Shown here piece after piece: positions 23,680 through 34,915 of a stretch of 64,000 nucleotides of DNA (position 1 is its first letter; every line of letters begins with the position of its first letter). Source of the DNA: Pomphorhynchus laevis (lineage: Eukaryota > Acanthocephala > Palaeacanthocephala > Echinorhynchida > Pomphorhynchidae); assembly GCA_012934845.2 (NCBI GenBank), contig WNNJ02000213.1:1-64000 (forward strand), in the 5' to 3' direction. A program made the position numbers and the translations under genes. The notes under the pieces are model-generated. The model was given only the letters and a program-made list of their open reading frames with translations. It had not been told where the DNA came from and did not search any database.

Positions 23680-23840
23680 AAACGTGAGGTTTGAGATGCG
23701 AGGAAGTTCGCAAATAAATAAATAAAGATATGCAGCGTTTCGTGACGTTAGACATTCAAGATGAATATTGAAATCACCACGAATAATAATCGGGCTTGGT
23801 GCGTTAATATAAAAAAGATTGAGTACGTGATTACATATGT
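23680..23840 (-). mobile_element. LINE endonuclease fragment
   Basis: Minus strand reads APSPIIIRGDFNIHLECL then TSRNAAYL. IxxGDFNIH is a signature of the apurinic-like endonuclease of CR1/L2/Jockey LINEs. Only about 50 codons are recognisable; it is an isolated relic in AT-rich sequence. Confidence 0.6.
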
Positions 23841-24229
23841 TTGTAATTTAATATTCTCAATTTATGCTGTAGATAAGTGTTTTAGTTTAATTTTATTTAT
23901 AAGATTAAAATTACTTAATGATATCTTACTAAAAGTAAGTATTAGAATAATACTTTGTATTATTCTAATACAAAGTATCAAATCAGCTAACTTAGTCTAC
24001 GTATTTAATATAATAATATTAAAAAAATAAAAATAATAATGCTAAATCGATAAATCAAAAACTTGTTATCAATTTTTTATTTTAAATAAAAAATTGAAAT
24101 TGAAAATAAAAGTCAAATAATAAGTTAAATAATAAATAATAAGATTTCATATAACTTATATCAACTTAAAATTTAAAATTGAAATTTGAAATAAAAGTCA
24201 TTTTTTATAAATTGACTAATAAATAACAG

Positions 24230-24875
24230 ACGCTGTATCAGAATAAAGATTAGAAAAAATATATATTATTTTTGTTAAGAAAATTATTATTATTTCGTTT
24301 AATGTAAATATTTTTAATGTCAAATTATATTGCTTGATTAAATCAGCTAACTGAGTCTACGTATTTAATATAATTATAAAATAAACAAAACATAATAATG
24401 CTAAATCAAAATTTAATAATTAAATAATAAAATTAATAATTGTTTTTAGATTTTCTATAATTTATATCAATTATAAAATAAATTAAATTTATTAAATATC
24501 AATTTTTTAAAATAAAAAATTTAAAATACAAGTCATTGTTATGAATAAATAATAGATATTAGTCAAGTTATGAGCAGTAGACTAATCTAATCTTAATCTA
24601 TTTAAACGTATCTGTCAAACTATTAAGCTGTAGACTAATGATCTTTTATTTTATCCAATGCTAACTTCAAAAAATAAATTTCAATGAGTCTTCAATAACT
24701 CTTAAATCAAATCAACTAACTGAATCTACGTATTTAATATAATTATAAAATAAACAAAACATATGTCGGCCTCTATTCATCGACCCCACATAGCAGCGAA
24801 GACAGACACGTGCTAATGACGTATTTCCTCTGATGAAATTAAATTATAAAGAATCATATTCTAATACAAAGTACA
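24230..24875 (-). mobile_element. PLE-1 3' terminal region, repeated partial copies
   Basis: Contains several partial repeats of the PLE-1 tail: TTGACTAATAAATAACAGACG (24211), AACTGAGTCTACGTATTTAA at 24349 and a variant at 24719, and the structured block (CATAGCAGCGAAGACAGACA at 24789) on the minus strand. It follows the stop of the minus-strand PLE-1 frame at 24876. The repeated tails suggest tandem or multiple insertions at one place. Confidence 0.6.
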
Positions 24876-26399
24876 TTATTTATTATTTAAAATTTTTTCG
24901 CTTAATAGTTCAAATTTATTTTTAATAATATTATGTCGATTTATATATTTTACAATTTTCTGTTTGATGTTATTTTTATAGTAACCTAGTTTAAAATATG
25001 TATCTATTAAATTATTTAAATGATTTTGAAGAAAGCCAATATCATTACATATTGTTGCAATTCTTAAAATTTCATTATTTAATGTATTATATTTTATATT
25101 ATATGGTATACATGAATGCTCATGCAAAAATATGTTTCTTGTAAATTTAAATATGTCATCTTTACGATATAAATTAAAAGTAGTTTAATTGATGTTAATT
25201 AAATGTTCATATCTAGATATACACCTTCTTTATCATTAATATTGGTTTTGTTAAGAATGTGGCTGCATTTATAAATTTATTCGCTTATTGAATTATTTGA
25301 TGGTTTAATTTTTGTTAGATAGGCGTTATAATTATTATAACATATATATGTATATCTTTTTCCGAATATAAGATTAATTAATTTTTCTAATGCATCTTTA
25401 ATATCTACTAAATCTAGATTTGTATAAAGCGTACTAAAATCGTATGTATTTATATTTTGAAAATTTATTCCTTTTGTCTGTTCTAAAAATTCTTTTGTAG
25501 AATTAATACTGAAATAGTGTTTTATACCAGTATTAATTTCGATTACCTTGCAATATTTTTTAAAGTGTGCTTTAATTACTTTAAGTATTTTATTCATATA
25601 AACAGAAAGTGGTTTTAATGTACATTTAAACGCACTACATATGAACTTAGGTTTTATTGGATTTTTATGTAATTTTGGATTCCAATATAATATAGGTATA
25701 GTTTTATTATCTGATTCAATTTTTATACCCTTCTTATCCATTATAGAACCATTACTTGTAATAATTGTTTCTAAACTTAAATCACTACATTCATATGTTA
25801 TGTTTATATTTAAATCATTAGAATTAACCTCTTTCATTAGTATATCATAATAAAGCTTTTTGCATATGAAGACAAAGTTATTACTAGCTTTATCAATAGT
25901 TGTTATTATATAGTTATCCTTTAATTTAGTAAGTTCTGTATACATATCTTTATTAATTTGATCTTTCCTTTTGTAATTGTTTGTTATTTTCATTTTATTT
26001 TTAATTTTATCAAATACATAATCTTTCCAAATGTTTGTCTTAGATATATTCGAGCTTTCACTATTAATCAGCTTACTAAAGTAATCATTTAAGTTATTAT
26101 ATAACGAACTGTAAATTTTATTTTTGTCGTTGTTGTTATTTAATCTATATTTATACCCTTTTGATAGCAGCTTTCTTAATTCACAATTTTCAATTAATTC
26201 TAGATTAGTGGTACATATATGTTCATTTATTTTATCGAAATTAAGATTTTTACAATTGCATTCTGTTTCCATTATGTTTATAATATCATCGTTACATATA
26301 AATTTCAATTCTTTATAATAATTATAAATTTCTCGTCCTATTGTCGGTAACAGCTTATACCTTATTTTGTTGTTGAAGTAAGGTATAAGGTTGAAGTTT
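24876..26399 (-). mobile_element. PLE-1: Penelope-like retroelement RT, broken
   Basis: A 343-codon minus-strand frame (25277-26308) plus a C-terminal piece (24876-25127). Recognisable RT parts in order: DNYIITTIDKASNNFVFICK, ILYWNPKLHKNPIKPKFICS, FKCTLKPLSVYMNKILK and NINTYDFSTLYTNLDLVDI. The KLHK..P..RFI, TKPLS and Y/FDFSTLYTN motifs are hallmarks of PLE reverse transcriptases rather than LINEs. The palm YxDD part is absent from this copy but is seen in the plus-strand copy at 39.3 kb. A MULE interrupts the upstream end at 26.4 kb. The element is broken at several points. Confidence 0.85.
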
Positions 26400-26403
26400 G
26401 GCA

Positions 26404-28016
26404 GGGATTTTTTTCACCAATTGGTGAAAAAAAATCCAAATTCACCAAAAAAATATGGGATTTTTTTCACCAATTTTTGGCCGAAAAAAACCGAACTTCT
26501 ATTAATTTTTTTGTTAAAAGCAAAATTAAAATAAAATAAATCAAATTTATTAAAGAAAAACGTCACTCTCGACCTTCCAAACATCAAATTACCTAGAATT
26601 TCAAAAAATTCTAGTTCATAGTATCTTTTAAAAATTTTTAAAATTTCAATTAAAAGAGCTTCTGTTTTGAAATCTCGTTCAGTTAACACTATTTTTTCCT
26701 AGACTGTAAAACTAACACCCTATTCCGTTCATTTATTTGTCTTAACAAGTCAATAAATTTTCCTAATTTAACATGTGCCACACTTGACAATGAATTTAAC
26801 GATCGATGCCAGGCTTCAAGAGAATTTATCGTTCTATGGATAGAATTCAGAACTCTTAGATAACAATTCCAGAATAAAGTAGAATAAATAGATGATCTAG
26901 ATTCATCGCCAATATATTGTAGTTTAAAATATTATATTAATTTAGCAGCATATGGATAATTGAGTAATAAGTTTTCGGATATCAAAGAAAAGAATGTAGG
27001 AGCACGATCCGGAGGAGAATATGTTAAATTAAGAAGCATTTTTATCAATATTCTAAAATTTTCATCATTATTATAGAGCGAATAGAGTACATATATTTGT
27101 AACTTCCTATATACTGCCTGACCTAGATGAAAAGTGTATCCATCCATCGTACTTTCAAAAGATGCTTTTAGTGCATTAATCAATCCCATTTCAAAATCTG
27201 TAATAGAAAACAGAAATATTGAGTAAAGTTTTGAGAATAGTAAAAGCTTCCAAATAAGTAGCCTCTGCTTTATTTGGGAGCAAAATATAAACAAGGGGAA
27301 CAAGGTTGCCAAAAACCTTTACTTTGAAAGTACATAGTTGATAAAATTGACCCGGGACACTCCAAAAAGTCCCATCAACCAAGATAACCTCAGCATCTGG
27401 AAAATATTCGGCGGCAAAGTCAGAAAACATAATAATGATTCGCCTAGTTAGGCTTCTATTATCATATCTGACAAAAGGATTACCGTTAAGATCTTTCTTT
27501 AATAGTTCTGGTATATCGTCTCACTCTTCATTACTTGTTTTATATCTCAGATTTTTTGCCATATTTATCCGGCTTGCCATATATTTATATGTATATAAGG
27601 CAGTCACAACCTCATCGTCCAATACAGAAGTATTGTTTGTTATAATTTCCAAAGTAGGACGTCCAGATTCTGTAGATTCTGTTACTACTGTTCTTAAAAG
27701 TTGTTTTTTTGATGAATTTTGACTTTTCATTATTATGGTTATGGCCTTTGTGTGTAAAAAACGTATTCACTAAGCTTATATGACCAAGGATTCGACATTT
27801 CATATTAACGCATCTCAAATATTCGATTCCATCCGTTTTTTTTATAAAAATTGTAAATAAAATCTTCAGAAATCAAATTTTCATTTCCTTTCTGGTTTCT
27901 TATTTTAAAAAAATTTGCCATCTTATGGTTTTTTTTCACCAATTTTTGGTGAAAATATTCCAATATTTTTTTGGTGAATTTAGATTTTATTTTCACCAAT
28001 TGGTGAAAAAAATCCG
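26404..28016 (-). mobile_element. MULE DNA transposon with ~75-100 bp terminal inverted repeats
   Basis: Left end GGATTTTTTTCACCAATTGG at 26405 and right end whose complement reads GGATTTTTTTCACCAATTGG at 28014 form long TIRs (further matching ATTCACCAAAAAAATAT inside). The body encodes a FLYWCH/MULE transposase on the minus strand. It sits inside PLE-1 and is flanked by two copies of about 80 bp of PLE-1 sequence (26321-26399 and 28021-28105), far longer than the 8-11 bp target duplication normal for MULEs. Confidence 0.85.
26690..27921 (-). pseudogene. MULE transposase with N-terminal FLYWCH zinc finger
   Basis: The likely start is ATG at 27921 (MANFFKIRNQKGNENL). FLYWCH-type zinc finger: IRNQKG...LYN near 27900-27830, then MRCVNMKCRILG and THKGHNHN (27816-27730), giving the C..C..H.H ligands. 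The MULE DDE core follows: AEVILVDGTFWSVPGQF (27400-27340, first Asp), SITDFEMGLINALKA (27215-27170, second Asp), CTF-HLGQAVYRKL (27140-27110), and NSLEAWHRSLNSL (26835-26795, matching the N.(I/L)E.WHR catalytic Glu box). MULE transposases cut and paste their element through this RNase H fold. The frame shifts several times (about 27830, 27620, 27430-27190 and beyond 26930), so no full protein can be made from it. All three catalytic acidic residues are still visible. Confidence 0.8.
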
Positions 28017-28020
28017 TACG

Positions 28021-28190
28021 ATTATAAATTTCTCGTCCTATTGTCGGTAACAATAGGACGTATACCTTATTTTGTTGTTGAAGTAAGGTATAAGGTTGAA
28101 GTTTGTTGTCTTTCAAAATTAAAGTTTTTGAAAATTATAAATTATTAAAATTATTTAAAATTTATTTTTAGATAATTATCACAAATAATA
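28021..28190 (-). mobile_element. PLE-1 upstream part, beyond the MULE insertion
   Basis: Minus-strand reading KDNKLQPYTLLQQQNKV, then PTIGREIYN, is the same text as the PLE-1 segment at 26321-26399, and extends further upstream. It therefore represents the other side of the MULE insertion plus a duplicated stretch. A 9-bp palindromic insert (AATAGGACG next to CGTCCTATTG) distinguishes this copy. Confidence 0.65.
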
Positions 28191-30540
28191 AAATACCAGT
28201 TATTATAAAATAACTAATGGAATAACGATTTACCTACCATTACCTAATGTGCGTATTTACCCAATACGCATATTAGGTAAACAGTTCTTTTAACTACATC
28301 CCTTGCTATGCAACTTCTTTAAAACTCTGATCTGACATAGTTAATCGTTGATCTGAGTGTTGATCAAAATAAAAATATTTTTTACTTTATAAGATAGCCT
28401 TATAAAGAAGTTAATCTGTGTTTACATGTTGATTAAAATGAAAATACTTTTTTACTTTATAAGATAGCCATATTTCAATTTACTTAATATTAATTTTTAT
28501 ACTTTCAATTAATAAACAAATTGATTTTTTATACGTATCATGTTTCCTATTAGAATTGAATTCGAATTGAAAGTCTTTTAGAATATGACATTGATATGTA
28601 AATGTATTTTTGTGTGTGAAATTGCTCCTTATCGTATTTCTAGTTTAGAAAATATGATATGATCGATTTGAAAAAGAGTTTTCTTAAACTCCTTTAAATA
28701 AAATACTCTATTTGAGATAATATTTGTTTTATCTACAAATATTTGGTATTTATCTGGCTTAACTTGTATTTTTTATGTTATGAACATTCATGGAACAATC
28801 AAATTAAAAGTTAAAATTATATCCTAAATGATCACGAAAGAATCAACTAAGCGGTAACTAGTACTGTTTCGTCAGTTCCAACTCATCATTGCGGGGTACA
28901 TCCCACTGCTAAATGCCGAAGAGTGCCAGTGGACAATACGAGCCAAAACATACTTATAGCTAGAACAATGCCTAGCAATCTAAGTATTGCAAGCCAATTG
29001 GCTCGACATGCTCCACCAAAAAGGATTATAGGCAAATAGCAATGGCTATTGCCAACAGCAGAGTATCAGTACTATTATTTTTTCTTTTCCATTTTGACTT
29101 GCGAATTAATACTTCACAAATTTTAATTAACTTTATATTTATTTTTATTCGACGTAAAAACTATGTGATGATCCAACTAAAGTTATTCATGTGGCACGCA
29201 TATATGCGTTAATATAAAAATTGCAAAGTGAAAATGTTTTCAGTCTCTAAATAAAATTTGCTGAATCCGCCTATTATGATAGATGTGATACAAACGTAAT
29301 AAAGTAAATGAAATGTCGTTGTAACTTTAATGGATGCATAGACACAAAAGTATTAAGCAGTCGATGAACAAAGACGACAATTTTTTAAAAGCTTTAGGAT
29401 TCCCGATTGTCAAAAATAGCAAGGCATTAATTATGAGAATATATTTTTATCGAAAGCCCAGAAGCCACTCTTGACTAATGCGTAATTCACAATTGTGAAA
29501 CTGACGTTTGCAAATTTAAACATTTTTGACACATTTTCTTAGTATTTTTGCAAGTTGAAAACATTACAGTTTACTGATTTACTTCGATGAGAAAACAAAC
29601 TGATTATACTATCAAGAAATCAACAGTGTATATTTACTAGATTGTTCTGTCGGGGAAATCAATTTCGCAAGCAAACTCGGGTATATTTATTCAGTTATTT
29701 GATTCCTTAAAGTATCTTGCAGGGATTATACTGCAATAATCAGCTTTGTTACAAAGCTGATTTCAGAATTAACAACTATCGGATGGAATACTTATCGGAT
29801 TTAAAACCGTCGTCCTTGATTCATATTAGTAGCAATAAAATACTGAATTACATTTTTCTTGAATTAATATCCTATACAAAGTATATTATATCTTATCAAC
29901 AAAGAAAATTTATTTAAAATAATAATTTAATCAGTTTTATAATTCAGTAATAGATTTTTGCTAATAGTTTGATGTATAATTTATTATTGTAAGAATTAAG
30001 GTAAGTGGTTTACGGAAGAATTAGCTCAGATAACTGAGTCTACGTATTTTTCAGATATGTATTTTCCATATTTAAAGATAGTTTGTATCACTAATTTATT
30101 TCCGATATGTTACTTTTTATATTAAAATATATTTTATTTATTAGAAAATATGATACCTATTAGGTAGGGAATTTATTTGAAATTTTTTTTACAAATTTTC
30201 AGTCGCTCCTTGCGACTTTCTTCTATATTTTATTTATGCAGTATTATTCATAAAGCTGAAACATTATACCTTAATAAGCTTTCTAAAACTCCCCCGATTG
30301 TGAATATCATCAAAAATTCGCTATTCAAATGTCCGGTCTTGTGAATAAATGCCACACATGCAATGCTATAAATATCTTTGATATTAATATCCTTTATTTT
30401 TATAAAGGATATATATATATATTTTATCCTATAAATATCCTTTATTTTTATAATAAATAAAGATTTTCTTAAAATTTTTTTCACAACCGTTAAATATAAC
30501 TAATTAAGTTGAGGATAAATCAACATCCAGAGAATCGTCA
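28191..30540. other. AT-rich spacer with one repeat relic
   Basis: Apart from the relic at 28855-29075 there is no supported gene. A 66-codon plus-strand open frame at 29717-29917 has no splice signals and AT-driven composition. 30360-30470 contains stacked TATCCTTTATTTTTATAA repeats. Confidence 0.4.
28855..29075 (+). repeat. Diverged relative of the 305-bp repeat
   Basis: Shares with 34916-35680 the order GTTTCGTCA, GAGTGCCAGT, AATACG..., CACCAAAAAGGAT(T/C)AT and the final GCAAAAGCACTGGC-like stretch. It is a single, old copy, indicating a dispersed family rather than only a local array. Confidence 0.5.
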
Positions 30541-30544
30541 ACAA

Positions 30545-30750
30545 TTTCTTGTAACTTCTTCTAACATCATCACGGCCTCAGATTCAATCGGAGCTGCACC
30601 AGGGCGCCATCTTTCGACTTAATTATTCGGGGGTATCTCACCCCCACCTTAAGAGTCCAGTCGAGACGGACTATGGTTGGTAATCTCGAGATGATGAGCT
30701 GAAGAAACCTTAGTCTTTGCTCTGGGGGACGTCCTCCAGAAAAATTAGAA
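30545..30750 (-). mobile_element. LINE-B 3' end fragment
   Basis: Matches the 3' part of LINE-B (ATCACGGCCTCAG, then AAGAGTCCAGTCGAGACGGA, AATCTCGAGATGATGAGCT, GGACGTCCTCCAGAAAA) as in 16505-16690 and, complemented, 20220-20430. Short 5'-truncated copy, typical of incomplete LINE insertion. Confidence 0.8.
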
Positions 30751-31139
30751 AAAATACGAAAAATTTTTAAATTACAAAAAATTTAAAATTACGAAATTTT
30801 TGTGTTACGGTGAAGAAACAAATTTTAAATGAAAATTAAATTTTATTTTAAATATCCTGCTTATGAATTAAAGTAATTACAATGATGTTTTAAATTACAA
30901 AAAATTTCAATTTGAGAAAAATCTTTCTCATTGTGCAAAGACAAGAAACTGTACAAACGTTGAATATAACTTCCTCACTTTCACAAATGACTTTTGTTTC
31001 GTTTAGTACTACCCAGTTCTAATTATCAAAACTAAAGGGTCTATTCATTTGAAGTAAAAAATAATTGATTATTAAAGTAATGGTTGTGTCGATTTGGCTT
31101 GAGTCGAGCTCAAACATTACAATTTTTTAACATATCACA

Positions 31140-31870
31140 AACTTTCTAAGAATGTAAGAAAGATTGCGTTACATGATGTAATGCCAAATTCGAGTTCCCC
31201 AGAGTTGCATAAGATAGTTCTCATTAGATCTTCGGGACGATGACCAAAAAATTACAATAATGTCGTGATATGGTATCCGCACCTTGATTTTCACGTTCGG
31301 GCCTGTATTTAATGTCGTAATTGAATTTAGATAGTTTTAAATTCAGTCTACACAACCTTTGTGGCATTTTTGGTATTCAATAAAAATATATAAGATATCG
31401 ATTTTAGACCAGCCAACACTGTAAAACGCCTATAAATAATGCATTTAGTATCGTAGGTATATTACGATGGTATTCTAGGATGGTAACTTAACTGATGGCT
31501 GTCTCACTTTTGGATAGATCACGAGAGAAGAAAGCATTATGTTGATTAAGTTAGGTTAAAAGTGATACAGCAAATTGCAAGGCATCACTTTCAATAACGA
31601 AGAGTGTATTGGGAGAGATTGTAGCAGACTGTAGCAGCAGATGCAAGAATATCTTTTAAGTTATTGAGAGCTACAACAGCAGAAGATCGTGACGGAAAAC
31701 TATTACAGTTGATCGGTGGACGAATATGATCCGAAAATTTACGAATTAATTGGGAATAGTATGTGAATATTCCTTTTACACGATCAAACACCTTTTTATT
31801 TACGGGTACACGATACTGAGTAGCTGTCGAAATCGTTCTGGATTCGGCTTGATTTGACCCCTTCCTATTA
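31140..31870 (-). mobile_element. Ty3/gypsy LTR-retrotransposon fossil (RT/RNase H region)
   Basis: Minus-strand text includes GIFTYYSQLIRKFSDHI, typical of the connection region after the RT (YY..FI..FS..A.PL), and further on SKFNYDIKYRPERENQGADTISR-like text (near 31330-31270), the RNase H end motif of gypsy pol. It is an internal piece without identified LTRs, broken by several interruptions, and looks old. Confidence 0.7.
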
Positions 31871-32109
31871 AATATCCAAATAGGGAAGTTTGTATTTTAG
31901 CTTTATAGGTAGAGTTAATGATCAAATGATATATTTATCAAGATATAGTCTGATGATAATTAAGTATAATAATATTAAATAATAATATTATACACGTCTA
32001 AATTAACAATTTAATTCAACTCTTATTAGATTATAATTAAAACGATCTTTATGTAAATATAGATCGTAACGATTTGAGAGGATAAATACTATTTTATAAT
32101 ATTATTCGC

Positions 32110-32260
32110 TTCTTTAAATTCAAGATCAACAGTATTTGTTCGTCCACATCGCCATCTAAACAGTTGGCGCGGTCGGCCCCAGCGCATCCGCGTTTTTGAT
32201 GAAGCTTTGTTTAAGGTTGGGGCGAACAACCGGTGATAAACGCGCATTAAGCTGGCTCAT
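32110..32260 (+). other. GC-rich island, possibly an LTR-element edge
   Basis: A sharp compositional island in >75% AT surroundings. It contains GTTGGCGCGGTCGGCCCCAG just after CATCTAAACA. TGGCGC is a common start of LTR-element primer-binding sites, next to the CA that ends an LTR. No LTR pair is visible in the window; the call is speculative. Confidence 0.25.
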
Positions 32261-32289
32261 GCAACGAACAATGCACTGTTTTACCTGGA

Positions 32290-32470
32290 TTGATACAGAG
32301 ATTATATTATATTTAATATTATATTTATATTATATTATAATATATATTATATTATATATAATATATTAATAATATATTATATATATTAATATTATATATT
32401 AATATATATAATATATATTATATTATATATTATATATAAATTATATATTATATTATATTATATATTATAC
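32290..32470. repeat. TATA/ATATT low-complexity tract
   Basis: About 180 bp of only A and T, palindromic TATATTATA words. No other signal. Confidence 0.9.
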
Positions 32471-32504
32471 GCTTTTTCTTGGAGATTTATCTTGTATAAC
32501 TAGT

Positions 32505-33345
32505 AAATTCTGCTTCAGAGTAATGCAGTACGCTGATGATATACTTCTTTATTCTCATTCGTATCCTCATTCCCTAAGCCAACTTTTCGTGTCCGCGTCT
32601 AATTGCCTTCGTGCTATATCAGAACATCTAATTTCTTTGCGCAAATTCTTAAATCGTACCAAACCTCAAGTGTTATGGAATTTACTCTCCTCTGTTTCTG
32701 TGTTTCCTCCTTCTCTGTAACTTCAAACCACGATTATTCATGCTGTAGATAAACTAGTATTTCTAGGTATTCACTTCGACAATAACCTGCATCGCGATCC
32801 CTTCATTCGTGATAAAACTAGATTTTTTAATATTCTTATCCGTGATATTCGTCTCGTTGGAAATTCTCTAGATTTTAGTTCATGTAAATCTCTTATCTTC
32901 TTCTTTTCTCACGTAGTGATTACTGTCTTAGCCTTTTCATCTTCTCTTCAAAGTCATCCCTTAAACCTCATTAGCGACTCATTAACACTGCTGTGCGCAT
33001 CCTTTTTCGACTTCGTAAATTCGATCATATATCTTTCTATTTATCAAAACTTGGATGGCTAAGTATTGAACATCACGTTCGTTTTCGTCTGCTTTGTCTA
33101 ACTTATCGCCTTCTCCATTGTAATTCTCCTTCTTATCTCAATCTGCCAACTCTAAGTAAATCTCGCTCTCTTTCTACTCACCTACCTTCCTGTGCTTCTC
33201 TTCTGCTACACGTACCTCTTAACTCAACCAACTTCGGCCGTTGATCTCTACATATCGTGCTCCTCTCCTTTGGAATTCCCTACCTGATCATCTGCGATCA
33301 TCATCCTCACTCAAATTTTTCAAAAGGCAACTAAAATCGATGCTA
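32505..33345 (+). mobile_element. LINE-C: CR1/Jockey-like RT C-terminal half
   Basis: Reads QYADDILLYSHSYPHSLSQL (the RT catalytic YADD box intact at 32526), then frame changes, then FRLRKFDHISFYLSKLGW and LTYRLLHCNSPSYLNLPTL, and a degenerate R(S/R)L...APLLWNSLP-type end near 33270. This tail pattern (YRLLH...P.YL..L, then the WNSLP..(I/L)R box) is the C-terminal domain of CR1/Jockey/L2-type LINEs. The 5' half is missing. The partner copy is at 46140-46475. Confidence 0.8.
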
Positions 33346-33447
33346 CTAAACGAGTACCTTTTTTTAATCTGTTTCATAATCAAGATTTAATTAAAAAATA
33401 CAACCGTATCTGGAAAAAATTGTCAAAAATTAGAATATATAAGCGAA

Positions 33448-33711
33448 AATCGAAGGATTAGTACCACATAAGGAGAGGATTCTAGCAGACGGAGTCCAGC
33501 GGTCTTATCGCATAATCTCCATACATCCTTTCTCTTCGAACACATCACCTCCTTCAAAGCTTTGTTCGTCCAGTCTGAAGGAGCCTTCCACTACCCGTGT
33601 TCTTAAAGGACTTACGCTTCCGAACTCCACACCGCAGCCAAGGCGATCGCAAGTGAGACACCTTCGGAACTTAGCAGAGAAGTTTAATGGTAGTAAGGTT
33701 GCTTTGTAGTA
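33448..33711 (+). other. Unexplained 88-codon open frame within LINE-C 3' region
   Basis: Open from GCG at 33448 to TAG at 33709-33711. The product begins AKIEGLVPHKERILADG, is Ser/Thr/Pro-rich (SSNTSPPSKLCSSSLKEP) and ends RRSQVRHLRNLAEKF then GSKVAL. There is no ATG near its start; an AG acceptor (CCACATAAG) at 33471 and possible donors (GTAGTAAG at 33693) would allow an exon. The other LINE-C copy at 46.2 kb goes directly from coding end to tail without this ~400 bp, so the segment is inserted or captured. I recognise no family. Confidence 0.35.
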
Positions 33712-33754
33712 AGGATTATTTTCTTTTGAATGTCTAACACGTTACTGTATCAGA

Positions 33755-33840
33755 GAAACACAATCTGTTTCGCTTTTGTGGGCTTGTAAGCACACGGTAT
33801 GTGTGCATTTACCACATTAAAAAATTTTCCTTTTTGCATT
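33755..33840 (+). mobile_element. LINE-C 3' tail
   Basis: CTGTTTCGCTTTTGTGGGCT then TAAGCACAC.GT.TGTGTGCATTT and CCACATTAA. The same tail in complement lies at 46140-46195 just after the LINE-C frame there. It includes a small hairpin (GCACACGG.ATGTGTGC), likely part of the element's own 3' recognition structure. Confidence 0.7.
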
Positions 33841-34287
33841 TGCACATCGATACAGATGTATACATATCGTAATTACTCGAACGTTGAAGCGTTCGGCTTG
33901 CAATTCGGCCTGTCAAGTCCGTTCAATTTTGTTCAAATTTGTTCAATTCTCGAATGAACGAATTTATGTGCCTCAGTATCATTTTCCAAGATTGCAATGA
34001 AGGAAAGCATACGTGTATTCCGTTGACAATAATATGTATTTGCGCTGGGACTATTTTAACTTACATTGTTCGCCTTGCTCCATACCACACAATATCAAAT
34101 TGTGTGGTATGTCGCAAACGTGAGAATCAAATGTGTTATCAGTGCTAATTTATTCTATGATTGAATAAATTATTATAAAAATGATTTGCATAAAAAATAT
34201 AATAAAATAATAAATTTGCTTACGTAATATTTTTACTATTTGTAGTTATTCTAACTAATATTTACGTTTATATTTATTAATAAAAAG
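33841..34287 (+). other. Spacer with a Cys-rich 69-codon open frame
   Basis: 33939-34148 reads MFNSRMNEFMCLSIIFQ to NCVVCRKRENQMCYQC. The CxxC...CxxC end is suggestive, but there is no recognised domain, and a strong inverted repeat (ACCACACAATATCAAATTGT, then GTGGT) lies inside it. I do not call it a gene. Confidence 0.2.
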
Positions 34288-34808
34288 TTTCATCTTTTTA
34301 TGATCCAGCTCCAATAATTATTTATCAGTAATGGATCATTATCAACTATGTATATTTATTTAACTAAATAGCTACATAACAGGAGTTGAAACCTGATAAC
34401 AGATCAGTTCCTCCTAATGATATCTAATTCGTATTCTGATAAATTGTATGTTATTTATTAGTCAATTCATTAAATTTGACTTTTATTTTAAAGTTAAATT
34501 TTTAATTTTAACTTTTGACTCCACAAATAATTCTATTAGTTTAATTTTACTATTATAATTATGGGTATTATTTGATTTATTAATTGCTAAATACATCCCT
34601 CTGTACTAGGGATTAATAAAATCAATAAAATTTTTGTAAAATCCCTAGATCAGATTGTGATATGGTGTTTATAGGCTAGACTAGTTTGGGTTACAAGAAA
34701 GAATAAATAAACAATGTCTTGTCTCATAAACAAGACAATTTACTATATTATTTATTACAGAGTTCAGAAAATCAGTCACAAAATTGATTGTTGCGATCTA
34801 TTAAACGA

Positions 34809-34890
34809 TAAATAATTATTGGAGCTGGATCAAAGAAAATAAATTATTTTTGATATTTCGCTAACTTTTGTTAGCATCTTCAGAAAATTA
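34809..34890 (+). repeat. Half copy of the foldback element
   Basis: AATTATTGGAGCTGGATCAA to TTAGCATCTTCAGAAAATTA matches the left arm of the element at 12301-12468. The right arm is absent. Another end piece (ATGATCCAGCTCCAATAATT) lies at 34299-34320. Confidence 0.7.
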
Positions 34891-34915
34891 CGTAATTCAG
34901 TGATTTTATTGTAAA

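Noticed and set aside
23761-24030. 89-codon plus-strand frame MNIEITTNNNRAW
   Set aside because: Its start is antisense to the LINE endonuclease motif GDFNIH; the rest is AT-driven.
25641-25850. Plus-strand frames opposite PLE-1
   Set aside because: Shadows of the RT frame on the other strand.
29717-29917. 66-codon plus-strand frame MQGLYCNNQLCYK
   Set aside because: No splice signals, family match or coding-like composition beyond its first few codons.
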